From contig NZ_JAQISN010000001.1 in NCBI RefSeq assembly GCF_037450285.1, positions 2,170,001 to 2,234,000 on the forward strand: a stretch of DNA of 64,000 nt, read 5' to 3'. Positions 25,087 to 33,768 of this stretch are shown here, piece after piece (the first letter of the stretch is position 1; each line of letters starts with the position of its first letter). The notes under the pieces were generated by a model, which was given only the letters and a program-made list of their open reading frames with translations, was not told the DNA's origin and did not search any database. This stretch comes from Erwinia sp. SLM-02 (GTDB taxonomy: Bacteria; Pseudomonadota; Gammaproteobacteria; Enterobacterales; Enterobacteriaceae). A program made the translations under genes and the position numbers.

Positions 25087-25199
25087 GGCTTACTGGGTGC
25101 TGGCGAACATACCGCGAGGGGTGACATGGCCGAAGCCGTCACCAGAGGGGCAAACATCGCGGCAAAAGTGCGTGATGAGCGAGGAAGGGACCGTCATTT

Positions 25200-25409
25200 T
25201 TATAATGAATGCCTGCGCTTCCATTCATCAACAACATCACCCAGGTTTTTCGTCGCGCCATTTACTATCCAGGCCATAAAATCACGATCGAACCGAAAAT
25301 CCGCACCACATTCATCAACCATGAAGCGACGAACGTTTTGCGTATTTTTATAGTGTTTATCCACGACCGTAGATCGTGTTAATACCGCACTGTGCCAGTC
25401 GATTTTCAT
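25200..25409 (-). CDS. Small conserved protein, DUF6434-like
   Basis: 69 aa: MKIDWHSAVLTRSTVVDKHY, then KNTQNVRRF and FDRDFMAWI. I recall this pattern as the DUF6434 family of unknown function. AGGA upstream of the ATG at 25409 supports translation. No membrane segment or signal. Sits alone in an AT-richer stretch between the AraC gene and the ASCH gene, which looks accessory. Confidence 0.7.
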   Translation of the reverse strand: MKIDWHSAVLTRSTVVDKHYKNTQNVRRFMVDECGADFRFDRDFMAWIVNGATKNLGDVVDEWKRRHSL

Positions 25410-25470
25410 TTATTGATTCCTGAAGTCAGTAATGAATAGCAGCGTTAATATTTTACACACGGGCTGTTAA

Positions 25471-25545
25471 AATGTCCGCTTCTGCCATGAAGAAGACAGG
25501 GTGAGTCGTCATCATGTTGGCTGTGAGCGAAAAGCGGACCACATT
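25471..25545. repeat. Inverted-repeat element GTCCGCTT/AAGCGGAC, upstream of the ASCH gene
   Basis: GTCCGCTT (25474-25481) pairs with AAGCGGAC (25532-25539), flanked by AATG...CATT. A shorter relative lies at 26093-26122 (GTCCGCT / AGCGGAC), just after the same gene. The motif looks like a dispersed enteric intergenic repeat. Confidence 0.55.
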
Positions 25546-25637
25546 ATCCGAACAAAAGCATCACTGGCAATATCGGGACAGTACATACTAAAAACTGTAT
25601 AACGTTTCTTTTCATCGACGATCAAGAAGGACTTTTA

Positions 25638-26048
25638 ATGGTTGCGCTTGAGGAAGTAAAAATGAAGTATCCAGGTGCAGATACCTGGCAAATGGGTGAC
25701 AGCCCTGAAATGGCGAGCGAGCTTGCTGACCTGATTAAAAAAGGGATCAAAACGGCCTCCTGCGGATCTTTTGCCTCTTACCAGCAGGAAGTATCTGCCC
25801 CGAGGATTGGGAGTTATAACATTATCCTTGATGGCCAGAATGTTCCGGTCTGTGTAATCAGGCTGCTTTCAGTGCGACTGATGCGTTTTTGTGATGTGAC
25901 TGAGGCGTTTGCCCGCAAAGAAGGTGAAGGCGATTTAAGCCTTGCATACTGGCAGAAAGAGCATCAGCGGTTTTTCACCCGTGAAGGTCATTTTTCTGAA
26001 GATATGGAGTTGATCGCAGAAGAATTTGTAGTGGTTGAGACTCTGTAA
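25638..26048 (+). CDS. ASCH-domain protein
   Basis: 136 aa ASCH (PUA-like beta barrel) protein: MKYPGADTWQMGDSPEMASELADLI, then GIKTASCGSFASY, and the C-terminal YWQKEHQRFFTREG (given in parts). ASCH proteins bind RNA; some are ribonucleases or act on modified nucleosides. Good ribosome site AAGAAGGA. Single gene, bracketed by GTCCGCT inverted repeats, consistent with a small mobile or accessory unit. Confidence 0.85.
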   Translation: MVALEEVKMKYPGADTWQMGDSPEMASELADLIKKGIKTASCGSFASYQQEVSAPRIGSYNIILDGQNVPVCVIRLLSVRLMRFCDVTEAFARKEGEGDLSLAYWQKEHQRFFTREGHFSEDMELIAEEFVVVETL

Positions 26049-26092
26049 GAAAAGATAAACGGGCCGATGTTTTATCAATTGCCATTTATAAC

Positions 26093-26122
26093 AATGTCCG
26101 CTCCTTGCACATAGCGGACCAC
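26093..26122. repeat. Inverted-repeat element GTCCGCT/AGCGGAC, downstream of the ASCH gene
   Basis: GTCCGCT (26096-26102) pairs with AGCGGAC (26113-26119), 45 bases after the ASCH stop codon. Same core as the 25471-25545 element. It could also act as a transcription-end hairpin, though no T run follows. Confidence 0.55.
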
Positions 26123-26270
26123 CAGCCCTCTCCTGTCAGGTCTTCGCATTCCACCCACTCTTCAATGCTCTCTGTCTACACCCTCTTCCAGCGAACAAAA
26201 CGTTCTCCTAAACCAGACATAAAATTCCACTCCAAAGCCATCACATATAAAAAAGCCCCCGCCCAAAACA

Positions 26271-26603
26271 TCACCCAAGAATCGCCTCCAGCCTTGCCAG
26301 CACCTCATTGATAATCACCTCGGGTACCCGCTCCAGGCGTCTGCCGTTACGCACTTCCATATCAAGGGTTCTCGGCTGGTCGCAGCGAATCACGCCGGTG
26401 GTTTTCGTTCCTGCACCGTCCAGAGAAACGGCGAAGCCTGCCGTGCGGGCGAAGTTGCCGCCGCTGGTGACTGGAACAACAACGGGGAGCCGGGTGAAGG
26501 CGTTAAAAGCGGCGGGTGAAACAATCAGCACCGGCCGCGTTCCGCGTTGTTCATGCCCCGCAGTGGGATCGAGAGAGACGAGCCAGATTTCTCCCCTGTC
26601 CAT
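26271..26603 (-). CDS. MazF/ChpB-type mRNA interferase toxin
   Basis: 110 aa, usual length for the PemK/MazF family. MDRGEIWLVSLDPTAGHEQRG, then RPVLIVSP and the loop PVTSGGNFARTAGFAV, closest in memory to E. coli ChpB. Cleaves mRNA at short motifs when not held by its antitoxin. Its ATG follows the antitoxin stop codon with no gap. The role in plasmid-like stabilisation or stress is inferred from the family. Confidence 0.92.
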   Translation of the reverse strand: MDRGEIWLVSLDPTAGHEQRGTRPVLIVSPAAFNAFTRLPVVVPVTSGGNFARTAGFAVSLDGAGTKTTGVIRCDQPRTLDMEVRNGRRLERVPEVIINEVLARLEAILG

Positions 26604-26861
26604 TTACAGGGCCTCCTTACCCAGGGCTGAGGCATTCGCCCATTCCCGATCCTCTCCACTGATTTCTGCGTGCGGATCGCACTGCGCCAGCAGCTCATCA
26701 AGGGAATAATGTGGTCGTTTCTGGGGTTCAATAATCAGGCGGCCATTATCGATGGTCATACCCACTTCGCTATCCGTAGACAGCCCCAGTGTTTTGAGCA
26801 CGGCGGGAGGAACCGCCAGCATGACGGAGCCTCCAACCTTTTTCAGGCGAGCAATATGCAT
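26604..26861 (-). CDS. AbrB/MazE-type antitoxin
   Basis: 85 aa. The N-terminal swapped-hairpin AbrB domain (ARLKKVGGSVMLAVPPAVLK, LGLSTDSEVGMTIDNGRLII) binds DNA; the C-terminal tail (HYSLDELLAQCDP) is the usual toxin-binding region of ChpS/MazE. Start at 26861 with a strong GGAGG. Upstream is a perfect 16-bp AT palindrome that is the likely autoregulatory operator. Confidence 0.92.
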   Translation of the reverse strand: MHIARLKKVGGSVMLAVPPAVLKTLGLSTDSEVGMTIDNGRLIIEPQKRPHYSLDELLAQCDPHAEISGEDREWANASALGKEAL

Positions 26862-26877
26862 AGAGCACCTCCAAATA

Positions 26878-26893
26878 TTATATTTAAATATAA
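26878..26893. promoter_or_regulatory. Palindromic operator of the toxin-antitoxin operon
   Basis: TTATATTTAAATATAA is a perfect 16-bp palindrome, 17 bases upstream of the antitoxin start and overlapping a possible -10 (TTGCAC, 17 bases, TTATAT on the minus strand). The further ~260 bases to the lacY end (26894-27157) hold no gene I can support. Confidence 0.6.
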
Positions 26894-27157
26894 CATTATC
26901 GGCGATGTGCGTGCAATTATTAATCAGTTCCATTGTGGTGATTTCCTTAAATTAGCCTGTTATGAAGCTGGAGCTGAGTCCATGGCAAAGAAAGCCGATG
27001 ATAGGAAAATGCTCTACCGGCGCAAAGGATTATGACGTTTCAGGAAGGCAAAATGCGGCACGGCTTCCAAAGCTTTGCGCCGCCGGAGGCAAGAGGATTA
27101 CGCGAAAGGCTAATTCAGTACGCACACAGGCCCGCCCTCCATGGCAGCCCTTCACTC

Positions 27158-28423
27158 TCACGCCACGCTATTGTTAGCCGTAGCTGGCAGCAGCGTTTTA
27201 CTGCCCTTAAGGGTGAAGATGGAAATCACCGTAAAGCTCAGCGTTATACAGCCCAGAGTCAGGTACGCCTGATGGAAGCCGACGGTATCGTACATCCGCC
27301 CTACCCACGCCGAGAGCACCACGCCGGACAGCTGCTTCGATAAGTTAAAGCCGATCAGGAACAGGGTGGCGGAAAGCTTCGGGTTAAACGCCGAGGAGAT
27401 ATATTTAAAGGTGCCCACCAGTAAAAACGGCAGCTCAAACATATGCAGCATTTTCAGGAATACCACCTCCACCGCCGAGCTGGCAAAGGACGATCCCAGA
27501 ATACGCATGGACATGATCAGTCCCGCAATTAGCAGGGCATTTTTGGCACCGATGCGGTTAATAATAAACGGCGCGCAGAACATAATCATCGCATTCAGCA
27601 GCTCTCCACCGGTGGTCACAAAGCCAAACACTTCGGTGCCGCGTTGCGGGCTGGAGAAAAAGCCTTTAAAGAAGTTGGCGAACTGCTGGTCGAACACGTC
27701 ATACACGCTGGCCACGCCCACCACGTAAACAATAAAGCCCCAGAAGCGCGGCATCCGCAGCAGTTCGGCCGCGGTGCGCATTGAGAACGCCCGGCGGTTC
27801 GCGCCCAGCGCGTCGATGACCTCGGCGCTGTTGCTGCTCTCGGGTTTTGATACCCACAGCAGTACGGCGAGCACCAGCGCAAAACCGGAGGCGATCCAGA
27901 AGGTGATATTCGGGTCGATGCTGAACAAAATGCCGGTAATTGATGCACACAGCGCCCAGCCGACGCAGCCGGAAACGCGGACCTTGCCGTATTCAAAGCG
28001 GTTAGCGCGGCTGACGCGTTCAATATAAGCTTCCACCGCGCCGGAACCGCTGGAGAACACCATCCCCAGATAAATCCCGCCCACCAGCGCACCCGCGATG
28101 ATGTTCAACTGCAGCAGCGGCGAGAACACGAAAATGAAAAACGGCGCAAACAGGATTAACAGCACCGTGATGGTCCACAGCAGGTGTTTGCGCAGCCCGA
28201 GCTTATCGGAAATCAGGCCGAACACCGGCTGGAAGACGATGGAAAACAGGGAAATCGAGGAGAAGACCAGCCCCGTTTCGGTTTTCGTCAGGTGGTTAAC
28301 TTCTGCCAGCCACACCGGAAAAAACGGGAAATAGGCCGACATGATGAAATAGTAGAAGAAAAAGAACAGCATGAAATAGATAAAGTTGTGCCGTTCGCGT
28401 GGGGCAAGTTCAGAGAGTTTCAT
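27158..28423 (-). CDS. lacY: Lactose/galactoside:H+ symporter (LacY)
   Basis: 421 aa MFS permease, about 12 membrane helices, clearly of the LacY clade. The residues known to matter in E. coli LacY are kept: Glu in AVEAYIE, Arg, Cys and Trp in VRVSGCVGW, Tyr and Asp in YDVFDQQ, Glu in GGELLNA, Arg in MRILGSS, and Lys, His and Glu in KMLHMFELPF. It should therefore couple galactoside and proton transport. Divergent from a LacI-type gene. No lacZ or alpha-galactosidase gene is within the window, so the cytoplasmic hydrolase must lie elsewhere, or the permease serves another galactoside. Confidence 0.93.
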   Translation of the reverse strand: MKLSELAPRERHNFIYFMLFFFFYYFIMSAYFPFFPVWLAEVNHLTKTETGLVFSSISLFSIVFQPVFGLISDKLGLRKHLLWTITVLLILFAPFFIFVFSPLLQLNIIAGALVGGIYLGMVFSSGSGAVEAYIERVSRANRFEYGKVRVSGCVGWALCASITGILFSIDPNITFWIASGFALVLAVLLWVSKPESSNSAEVIDALGANRRAFSMRTAAELLRMPRFWGFIVYVVGVASVYDVFDQQFANFFKGFFSSPQRGTEVFGFVTTGGELLNAMIMFCAPFIINRIGAKNALLIAGLIMSMRILGSSFASSAVEVVFLKMLHMFELPFLLVGTFKYISSAFNPKLSATLFLIGFNLSKQLSGVVLSAWVGRMYDTVGFHQAYLTLGCITLSFTVISIFTLKGSKTLLPATANNSVA

Positions 28424-28540
28424 GGTGATTTTCCATATTATGCCTGTAGGGTTCGGGGCTTCTGCTCCCGATTATTATTGGAATTACATCGTTAACTGTT
28501 ATTGCCATCCCGTCTCAGCCAGCAGCCGTTACCTGAGTAA

Positions 28541-28576
28541 AATGTCGATCGCCTGACAAGCGTGATTTCGTTATCA
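28541..28576. promoter_or_regulatory. Possible operator half and CRP-like site upstream of lacY
   Basis: AATGTCGATCGCCTGACAAG (28541-28560) has TGTC/GACA arms, and is followed by CGTGATTTCGTTATCA (28561-28576), a 7-of-10 match to the CRP consensus. It lies about 120-150 bases upstream of lacY. Weak evidence. Confidence 0.3.
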
Positions 28577-28674
28577 GATATTTTCATCAAAGCCGCAATG
28601 ATGGCGAAAATGAAACCCACGCCCGATCACGAAACGCCGGGAAAAAGGCTGCTTTTTGTCGTCCGTTAAACATA

Positions 28675-28695
28675 GAATGTTAGCGCACGACATTC
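28675..28695. promoter_or_regulatory. LacI-type operator upstream of the lacI-like gene
   Basis: GAATGTTAGCGCACGACATTC: arms GAATGT/ACATTC are exact and the centre TAGCGC resembles LacI-family operators. It lies 28 bases before the regulator start, in the lacY-lacI divergent region (28424-28722), so it probably gives autoregulation and may also serve lacY. Confidence 0.55.
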
Positions 28696-28722
28696 ACCCT
28701 TAACGGCATTAAGGAGCGCAGC

Positions 28723-29793
28723 ATGCAGCGCCATTTGGCAACCTTAGAAGATGTCGCCCGCGAGGCCGGCGTTTCCCAGCAGACGGTTTCCCGGGTGCTG
28801 AATAATCCGGCGGTGGTGGCCGAACGCACCCGCGACAAAGTGATCCGCGCGATGCAGGCGCTGCACTATGTGCCAAACCGCTCCGCGCAGCTGCTGGCGG
28901 GGAAATCCGCGCCGTCGATTGGGCTGATTACCGCCTCGCTGACGCTGCACGCGCCGTCGCAAATTGCCGCCGCGGTGAAAAGCTACGCCGGGTCACATCA
29001 GCTGGAAGTGTCGATTGCGATGCCGGTTCAGGCCGATTACCCGTCGCTGCAGGACCGGCTGAATGAGTTTCGCGCCCAGCATATTCGCGGCGCAATTATC
29101 AGCCTGCCGCTGGAAAGCAGCGTGGCGGAGCGGCTGGCGGCGGAAAACAGCGATATTGCCTGCCTGTTTCTGGATGTCTCACCGGAGAGCGACGTCTGCT
29201 GCGTGCGTTTCGACCACCGCGACGGCTGCGGTGCCTGCGTGCAGCACCTGTGGGACGCAGGGCATCGGGAGTTTGGCCTGCTGGCCGGGCCGGAAAGCTC
29301 CGTCTCCGCACGGTTGCGCCTGAGCAGCTGGCGCGAAGCGCTGCACCGGCTGGGGATCAGCAATGCGGTGACGGTATTTGGTGACTGGAGCGCCGCCAGC
29401 GGCTGGCAAAAAACCTTCGAACTGCTGCACCAGCATCCCAGGGTCAGCGCAATGGTGGTGGCGAACGATCAGATGGCGCTCGGCGTGCTCAGCGCGCTGG
29501 CGCAGCTGAATCGCACCGGCAGCCGGGCCGTTTCGGTGACGGGCTATGACGATACGGCGGACAGCCTCTACTTCCAGCCGCCGCTAACCACCGTGGCCCA
29601 GGATTTCAACGTGTTGGGTAAGCGGGCGGTGGAACGTCTGATCCAGCTGATGGCCGCGCCGCAGATCAAAATCCGCGAGCTGCTGCCGACGCGGTTGATT
29701 ATCCGCCAGTCCACCCGCCCTTACAGCGGGGAAACTGACGATGAAAAAGAAAACGTGATTACGCAGTTAAAAACGCTGGTGGAGAAGCTTTGA
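28723..29793 (+). CDS. lacI: LacI-family repressor, close to LacI
   Basis: 356 aa. N-terminal helix-turn-helix TLEDVAREAGVSQQTVSRVL with hinge AQLLAGKSAPSIGL. The core matches E. coli LacI in long blocks: SLTLHAPSQIAAAVKS, FLDVSPESD, LLAGPESSVSARLRL, GDWSAASGWQ, ANDQMALG, GYDDTADS. It lacks the long LacI tail, but a leucine-rich stretch (VITQLKTLVEKL) at the C-terminus could still form the tetramer helix. It should control the divergent lacY. The inducer is presumably a beta-galactoside such as allolactose. Confidence 0.85.
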   Translation: MQRHLATLEDVAREAGVSQQTVSRVLNNPAVVAERTRDKVIRAMQALHYVPNRSAQLLAGKSAPSIGLITASLTLHAPSQIAAAVKSYAGSHQLEVSIAMPVQADYPSLQDRLNEFRAQHIRGAIISLPLESSVAERLAAENSDIACLFLDVSPESDVCCVRFDHRDGCGACVQHLWDAGHREFGLLAGPESSVSARLRLSSWREALHRLGISNAVTVFGDWSAASGWQKTFELLHQHPRVSAMVVANDQMALGVLSALAQLNRTGSRAVSVTGYDDTADSLYFQPPLTTVAQDFNVLGKRAVERLIQLMAAPQIKIRELLPTRLIIRQSTRPYSGETDDEKENVITQLKTLVEKL

Positions 29794-29862
29794 GCATCGC
29801 TGACGAGCCATCGCGCGATATTCCTCCCGTGAGGGAGCCGCCTCTCACACCAGCCACAGCGC

Positions 29863-31812
29863 TTAAAATCTCAATGCGCCGCCCACGGTATACTGCGTTT
29901 GCGCACCGTCGGAATTGGCAAAACGGCTGCTAACGTCGGTATACAGCGACAGGTTATCGCCCATCAGCCACTGCACGCCAACGCCGCCGCGGCCAAAGCT
30001 CTTGTCGGGTGCGCCGATATTCACGCTGCGCACGCCCCCTTCCGCCCGGTCGCGAATGCTGAACTGGTCATCCACGCCGTCGCTGAGTTCACGAACCCAC
30101 GACAGATGCGCGTATGGCAGCAGGGTCTGATGCTGCGCAAAGCTGAATGATGAGGAAATTTTCCAGCCCAGCGAGGCTTCCAGCGAGTTGAAATCCTGCT
30201 TCTGGTAGTCGACGGCGGTGCGGAGATCTTCGCGGTCGCTGAAGCCGTCAACCGCGTAGTGCGCGTAGTCCAGTCCGGCAAACGGCCCGGTGCGCAGCTG
30301 AGCGAAGGTGAAGTCATAGCCGCCGTTCACCCGGCCACCGTAGAAGCTGGCGTTAGTATGGCCGTTAAGCGTATGGTCCAGCAGCGCGAGGCCATCGTTT
30401 GATTCGATAAACACCGAGCGGCGGGTATCGAGGCTCGCCCGCCCGGCGGAGAGGTCGCCGGTCAGCCACAGCGGGTTATCAAAGGTCAGCTGGCCGTACA
30501 CGCCCAGCTGCCAGGTGTCACCTTTTACCGACCCGTCGCGCTCCAGCTTGTCTTTATTACGCTGATAGCTCAGGCTCGATCCCAGCACGGCGCGGTCGTT
30601 GAACTGATAGTCGACCAGGGCATAGGCCAGGGTATTTTGCGCGCGGCCCTGCGGCACGGTGTCAAAGCCATCCGCCGGGGTGGTCTGGCCTTCAATCCCT
30701 ACGGTGCCTCCCCACGTGCCCGCTTCACGGGGCTGCAGGCTGAGCAGCTGGCGGCGGCCGTCGTGCAGATCGTTCAGGTTCTGGTGCTGGCGTTGCAGGC
30801 TGTCCTCCACCACGCGCTGGAGCTGGCCCGCTGAGGACGCGGAGTACAGCAGATCGGTATTGGACCATTCAAGCAGTAGCCGGGTGAGGATTAGCGAAAC
30901 GTCGTGCAGGCGCTGGGTAATTCTTTCCTGACCAAACACGCTGGTCAAAAATTCTTCGTTATCCGTCGCCGGGCTGTGCCAGGTCGCGCCGCCCGGAACC
31001 GCCGGATTGGTGGTTTGCGTATAGCCGTCTTTGTCGCCGATATCCCAGTTGGTTGCTTCCAGATACAGCACCGGAATGTCGAGAATATTGAAGCTGTCCC
31101 CGTCGCTGCAGCAGCCGGTACCGGCGGGATACTGCGGATCCAGCCCCGGGTTGGTGTACAGCTTCACGCCCAGCTCTTCGGAGATGCGGAACAGCTGGTC
31201 ACGCAGGCTGGTCAGCGCCGGGTTACTGACGCTGTTATCCCCGGCGTGGGCGTAGAGCATATCCCCGGTGATCATACTGTCCATGTTGATCATCCCTTTC
31301 AGGTTACCGGTCAGGTTGTTGGCCTCCAGCTCTTTAACCATCGCCGCCGATCCGCGCAGCCCCTCCTCTTCCGCGCCGAATGCCGCAAAGACCAGCGTGC
31401 GCTCGGTCTGAATGCCGCTCAGGTTATGGGCGACTTCGGTCAGCAGCGACGCGCCGGAGGCATTGTCGTCCAGCGCTTCCAGCGTCGGCCTGCCGTAGTA
31501 GGAGTCGAAGTGTGCGCCGGTAACAATGTAGTCATCCTGCAGGCCTTTATTGTAAGCAATCACGTTCTGCGAGGCGCGGGTCTGCCCCCTTGCTGTCCAG
31601 GTAAAATCCTGACGAAGCACGTTATAGCCCGGGGACATGCGGTCCTCCATCCACTGCGCCGCGCCGACAAAGTTGTCGGTGTCGCGATAGCGTCCTGGAT
31701 AATCGTGGATTAACGTGTCGAGCGTTTCTTTGGCGTAGTCGCCATATTCAACGGCAGCCCCGGCCTGCTGAGCCGAGAGGAGAGCGATAGCAACGGCGAG
31801 TTTCTTAAACAT
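29863..31812 (-). CDS. Secreted M28 aminopeptidase fused to an autotransporter barrel (AaaA-like)
   Basis: 649 aa. A signal peptide (MFKKLAVAIALLSAQQAGA) is followed by an M28 zinc aminopeptidase domain (about 20-320) with all expected metal and catalytic residues: H101 in TGAHFD, D116 in LDDNASG, E148/E149 in GAEEEGL, D178 in NMDSM, and H279 in TWHSP. A helical linker (about 325-360) leads to a ~285-residue autotransporter beta-barrel ending in GGALRF. The layout equals that of Pseudomonas AaaA, which displays an aminopeptidase on the cell surface. Start at 31812 with AAAGGA; the longer upstream frame has no family content. Confidence 0.88.
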   Translation of the reverse strand: MFKKLAVAIALLSAQQAGAAVEYGDYAKETLDTLIHDYPGRYRDTDNFVGAAQWMEDRMSPGYNVLRQDFTWTARGQTRASQNVIAYNKGLQDDYIVTGAHFDSYYGRPTLEALDDNASGASLLTEVAHNLSGIQTERTLVFAAFGAEEEGLRGSAAMVKELEANNLTGNLKGMINMDSMITGDMLYAHAGDNSVSNPALTSLRDQLFRISEELGVKLYTNPGLDPQYPAGTGCCSDGDSFNILDIPVLYLEATNWDIGDKDGYTQTTNPAVPGGATWHSPATDNEEFLTSVFGQERITQRLHDVSLILTRLLLEWSNTDLLYSASSAGQLQRVVEDSLQRQHQNLNDLHDGRRQLLSLQPREAGTWGGTVGIEGQTTPADGFDTVPQGRAQNTLAYALVDYQFNDRAVLGSSLSYQRNKDKLERDGSVKGDTWQLGVYGQLTFDNPLWLTGDLSAGRASLDTRRSVFIESNDGLALLDHTLNGHTNASFYGGRVNGGYDFTFAQLRTGPFAGLDYAHYAVDGFSDREDLRTAVDYQKQDFNSLEASLGWKISSSFSFAQHQTLLPYAHLSWVRELSDGVDDQFSIRDRAEGGVRSVNIGAPDKSFGRGGVGVQWLMGDNLSLYTDVSSRFANSDGAQTQYTVGGALRF

Positions 31813-32427
31813 TCCTTTACCCTGTGAGTTATTGTCATTAAAAAGCGCGTTTCCAGCCTGCGGGATAAAGCATCGATCGTGCCAGAGAGTGCATAAAGGG
31901 GATGAAGCGAGGTTTTGTTGGGGGAAATCAACGCATTGAAATGAATAACTATGCAATCCCTGTGCAAAACTCGTCCAGCGTAGCCACGCTGTAACGTTAG
32001 TGTAAAAAAAGCAGGTGGGTGAATATTCATTTACTCTTTTTACGATTTTCTTACGAAAAATGTGCTCAACCCTGCAATTTATCTTCTCTGTTTTGCCGGA
32101 TGCACCATTTCTGAACAGCGTTGCACGGCGATGAATCAGTGACCGGAGGGATTTACCGCTGAGAATACGAGGACCAAAGCCAGCCACAGGCCATGCCTGC
32201 GGCTCCGGAGAATATTGCTGATGTCACCGAGGCTGTTACTGACATTAAAATGAATAATTCTTTACCCTAAACGATCAAATTCAGGATAATTTCCCTTTCA
32301 CGCGCCGGTTATTTCTGTCGTCGGCATCCTGAGATGGGAGGTTCACCACAAACCCGGCCCCTGACGCTTATATAAAAATCGTAATTATGCTACTAATACC
32401 GGCTCTGTAATAAACGAGTCCGTCAGC
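31813..32427. other. Intergenic region between the autotransporter and the xylR-like gene
   Basis: A 615-base divergent region, AT-rich in parts (31990-32060, 32240-32300). It must contain promoters for both genes. I see no reliable -35/-10 pair, no clear CRP site and no gene. Confidence 0.5.
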
Positions 32428-33609
32428 ATGAGCGAGAAAACCCTCCGTATTGCACTTTTATTTAATGCTAATAAAGCCTACGATCGCCAGATTATTGAGG
32501 GTGTGGGAGAGTACCTGCAGTCATCACATGCCTCATGGGATATTTTTATTGAAGATGACTTCCGTAGCCATGTTGACAGAATTGAAGGATGGAACGTCGA
32601 CGGCATAATCTCGGACTGCGATGTATTCAGCGTGGAGCAGGAGCTGCTGAAGTTGAATATTCCGCTGGTCGGCGTGGGGGGATCCTATTTATCGGCGGAT
32701 AAGTACCCCGATTTTCATTACGTCGCTACGGATAATTATGCGCTGGTTGAAACCGCGCTCGATCATTTACTCAATAAGGGTATCCGTCACTTTGCCTTAT
32801 ACAGCTTCCCGCCTTGCAAAAATAAACGCTGGGCGCTGGAGCGGGAAAATGCCTTCTCAGATATTCTGCATCAGCGGAATCATCAGGGGGTCATTTATCA
32901 TGGCCATGATATTACTATTGATAACTGGCAGGAGGCGCAGAATAAGCTGAATGAATGGGTATCCTCATTACCCGAAGGGACGGGTATTGTCACCGTCACC
33001 GATTCCCGCGCCCGGCATTTACTCCAGGTGTGCGAGCATTTGCACATCCCGGTCCCGGAAAAAATATCTATTATTGGTATCGATAACGAAGAGCTCACGC
33101 GCTATTTATCCCGCATCAGCCTGTCCTCCGTCGTTCACGGATCCAAGAATATGGGATTTCGGGCCGCGAAGCTATTACACCGCCTGCTCAAACAGGAGGC
33201 ATTGCCCCTGCAGCGTATTCTGGTTCCGCCGGTGAAAGTGATTGAACGCCGCTCATCCGATTATCGTTCCATCGTCGACCCCTTTGTTATTCAGGCGATG
33301 CATTTCATCCGCAATAACGCCTGCAAGGGGATTAAAGTCGAACAGGTGATTGACTATGTGGGCCTGTCGCGAACCAATCTTGAGCTGCGCTTTAAAGAAC
33401 ACCTGGGCACGACGATCCACACGATTATTCACAATGAAAAAATTGAGAACGCCCGTAATCTGCTGATTACCACCTCTCTTCCATTGAGTGAGGTATCGCG
33501 GATTTCCAGCTATCCTTCCCTGCAGTATATGTACTCGGTATTTAAGAAAGAGTACGGGCTGACGCCAAAAGACTATCGTGACCGCCATCAGCGCAATGAT
33601 AATGATTAA
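32428..33609 (+). CDS. XylR-like AraC-family regulator with LacI-type sensor domain
   Basis: 393 aa. Strongly resembles E. coli XylR: the N-terminal ligand domain (IALLFNANKAYDRQIIEGVG, VGVGGSY, CEHLHIPVPEKISIIGIDNE) and a C-terminal AraC helix-turn-helix (NACKGIKVEQVIDYVGLSRT, YPSLQYMYSVFKKEYGLTP). XylR binds xylose and activates xylose genes. This copy lies next to glucuronoxylan genes and not to xylA or xylF. It may be a paralogue that answers xylose or xylo-oligosaccharides and drives the leftward locus 33769-41198. That link is inferred from position. Confidence 0.88.
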   Translation: MSEKTLRIALLFNANKAYDRQIIEGVGEYLQSSHASWDIFIEDDFRSHVDRIEGWNVDGIISDCDVFSVEQELLKLNIPLVGVGGSYLSADKYPDFHYVATDNYALVETALDHLLNKGIRHFALYSFPPCKNKRWALERENAFSDILHQRNHQGVIYHGHDITIDNWQEAQNKLNEWVSSLPEGTGIVTVTDSRARHLLQVCEHLHIPVPEKISIIGIDNEELTRYLSRISLSSVVHGSKNMGFRAAKLLHRLLKQEALPLQRILVPPVKVIERRSSDYRSIVDPFVIQAMHFIRNNACKGIKVEQVIDYVGLSRTNLELRFKEHLGTTIHTIIHNEKIENARNLLITTSLPLSEVSRISSYPSLQYMYSVFKKEYGLTPKDYRDRHQRNDND

Positions 33610-33667
33610 TCCCAGGGCGAGCCATGGCATAACCTGATGTTAATCATCGACTTATCAGCCGATAACG

Positions 33668-33696
33668 CCGCTCTGCTTTTCCATCAGGCAGAGCGG
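33668..33696. terminator. Hairpin between the convergent xylR-like and porin genes
   Basis: Perfect 9-bp stem CCGCTCTGC / GCAGAGCGG (33668-33676 with 33688-33696) in the 159-base convergent gap. No T run, so possible bidirectional terminator. Confidence 0.5.
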
Positions 33697-33768
33697 CAGT
33701 GCCTGACCACAGGCGTCATTTTATCGGCTGACCTCCCGCAACGAACTTGCTATAAATCGATGACTGTC

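Noticed and set aside
23000..27157. Genomic island integrated at tRNA-Asn
   Set aside because: The tRNA is intact, but no integrase gene and no second copy of the tRNA 3' end were found; the accessory look of 25.1-26.9 kb alone is not enough.
26962..27177. Small open frame between the toxin-antitoxin pair and lacY
   Set aside because: No ribosome binding site, no recognisable family, and it runs into the antisense end of lacY.
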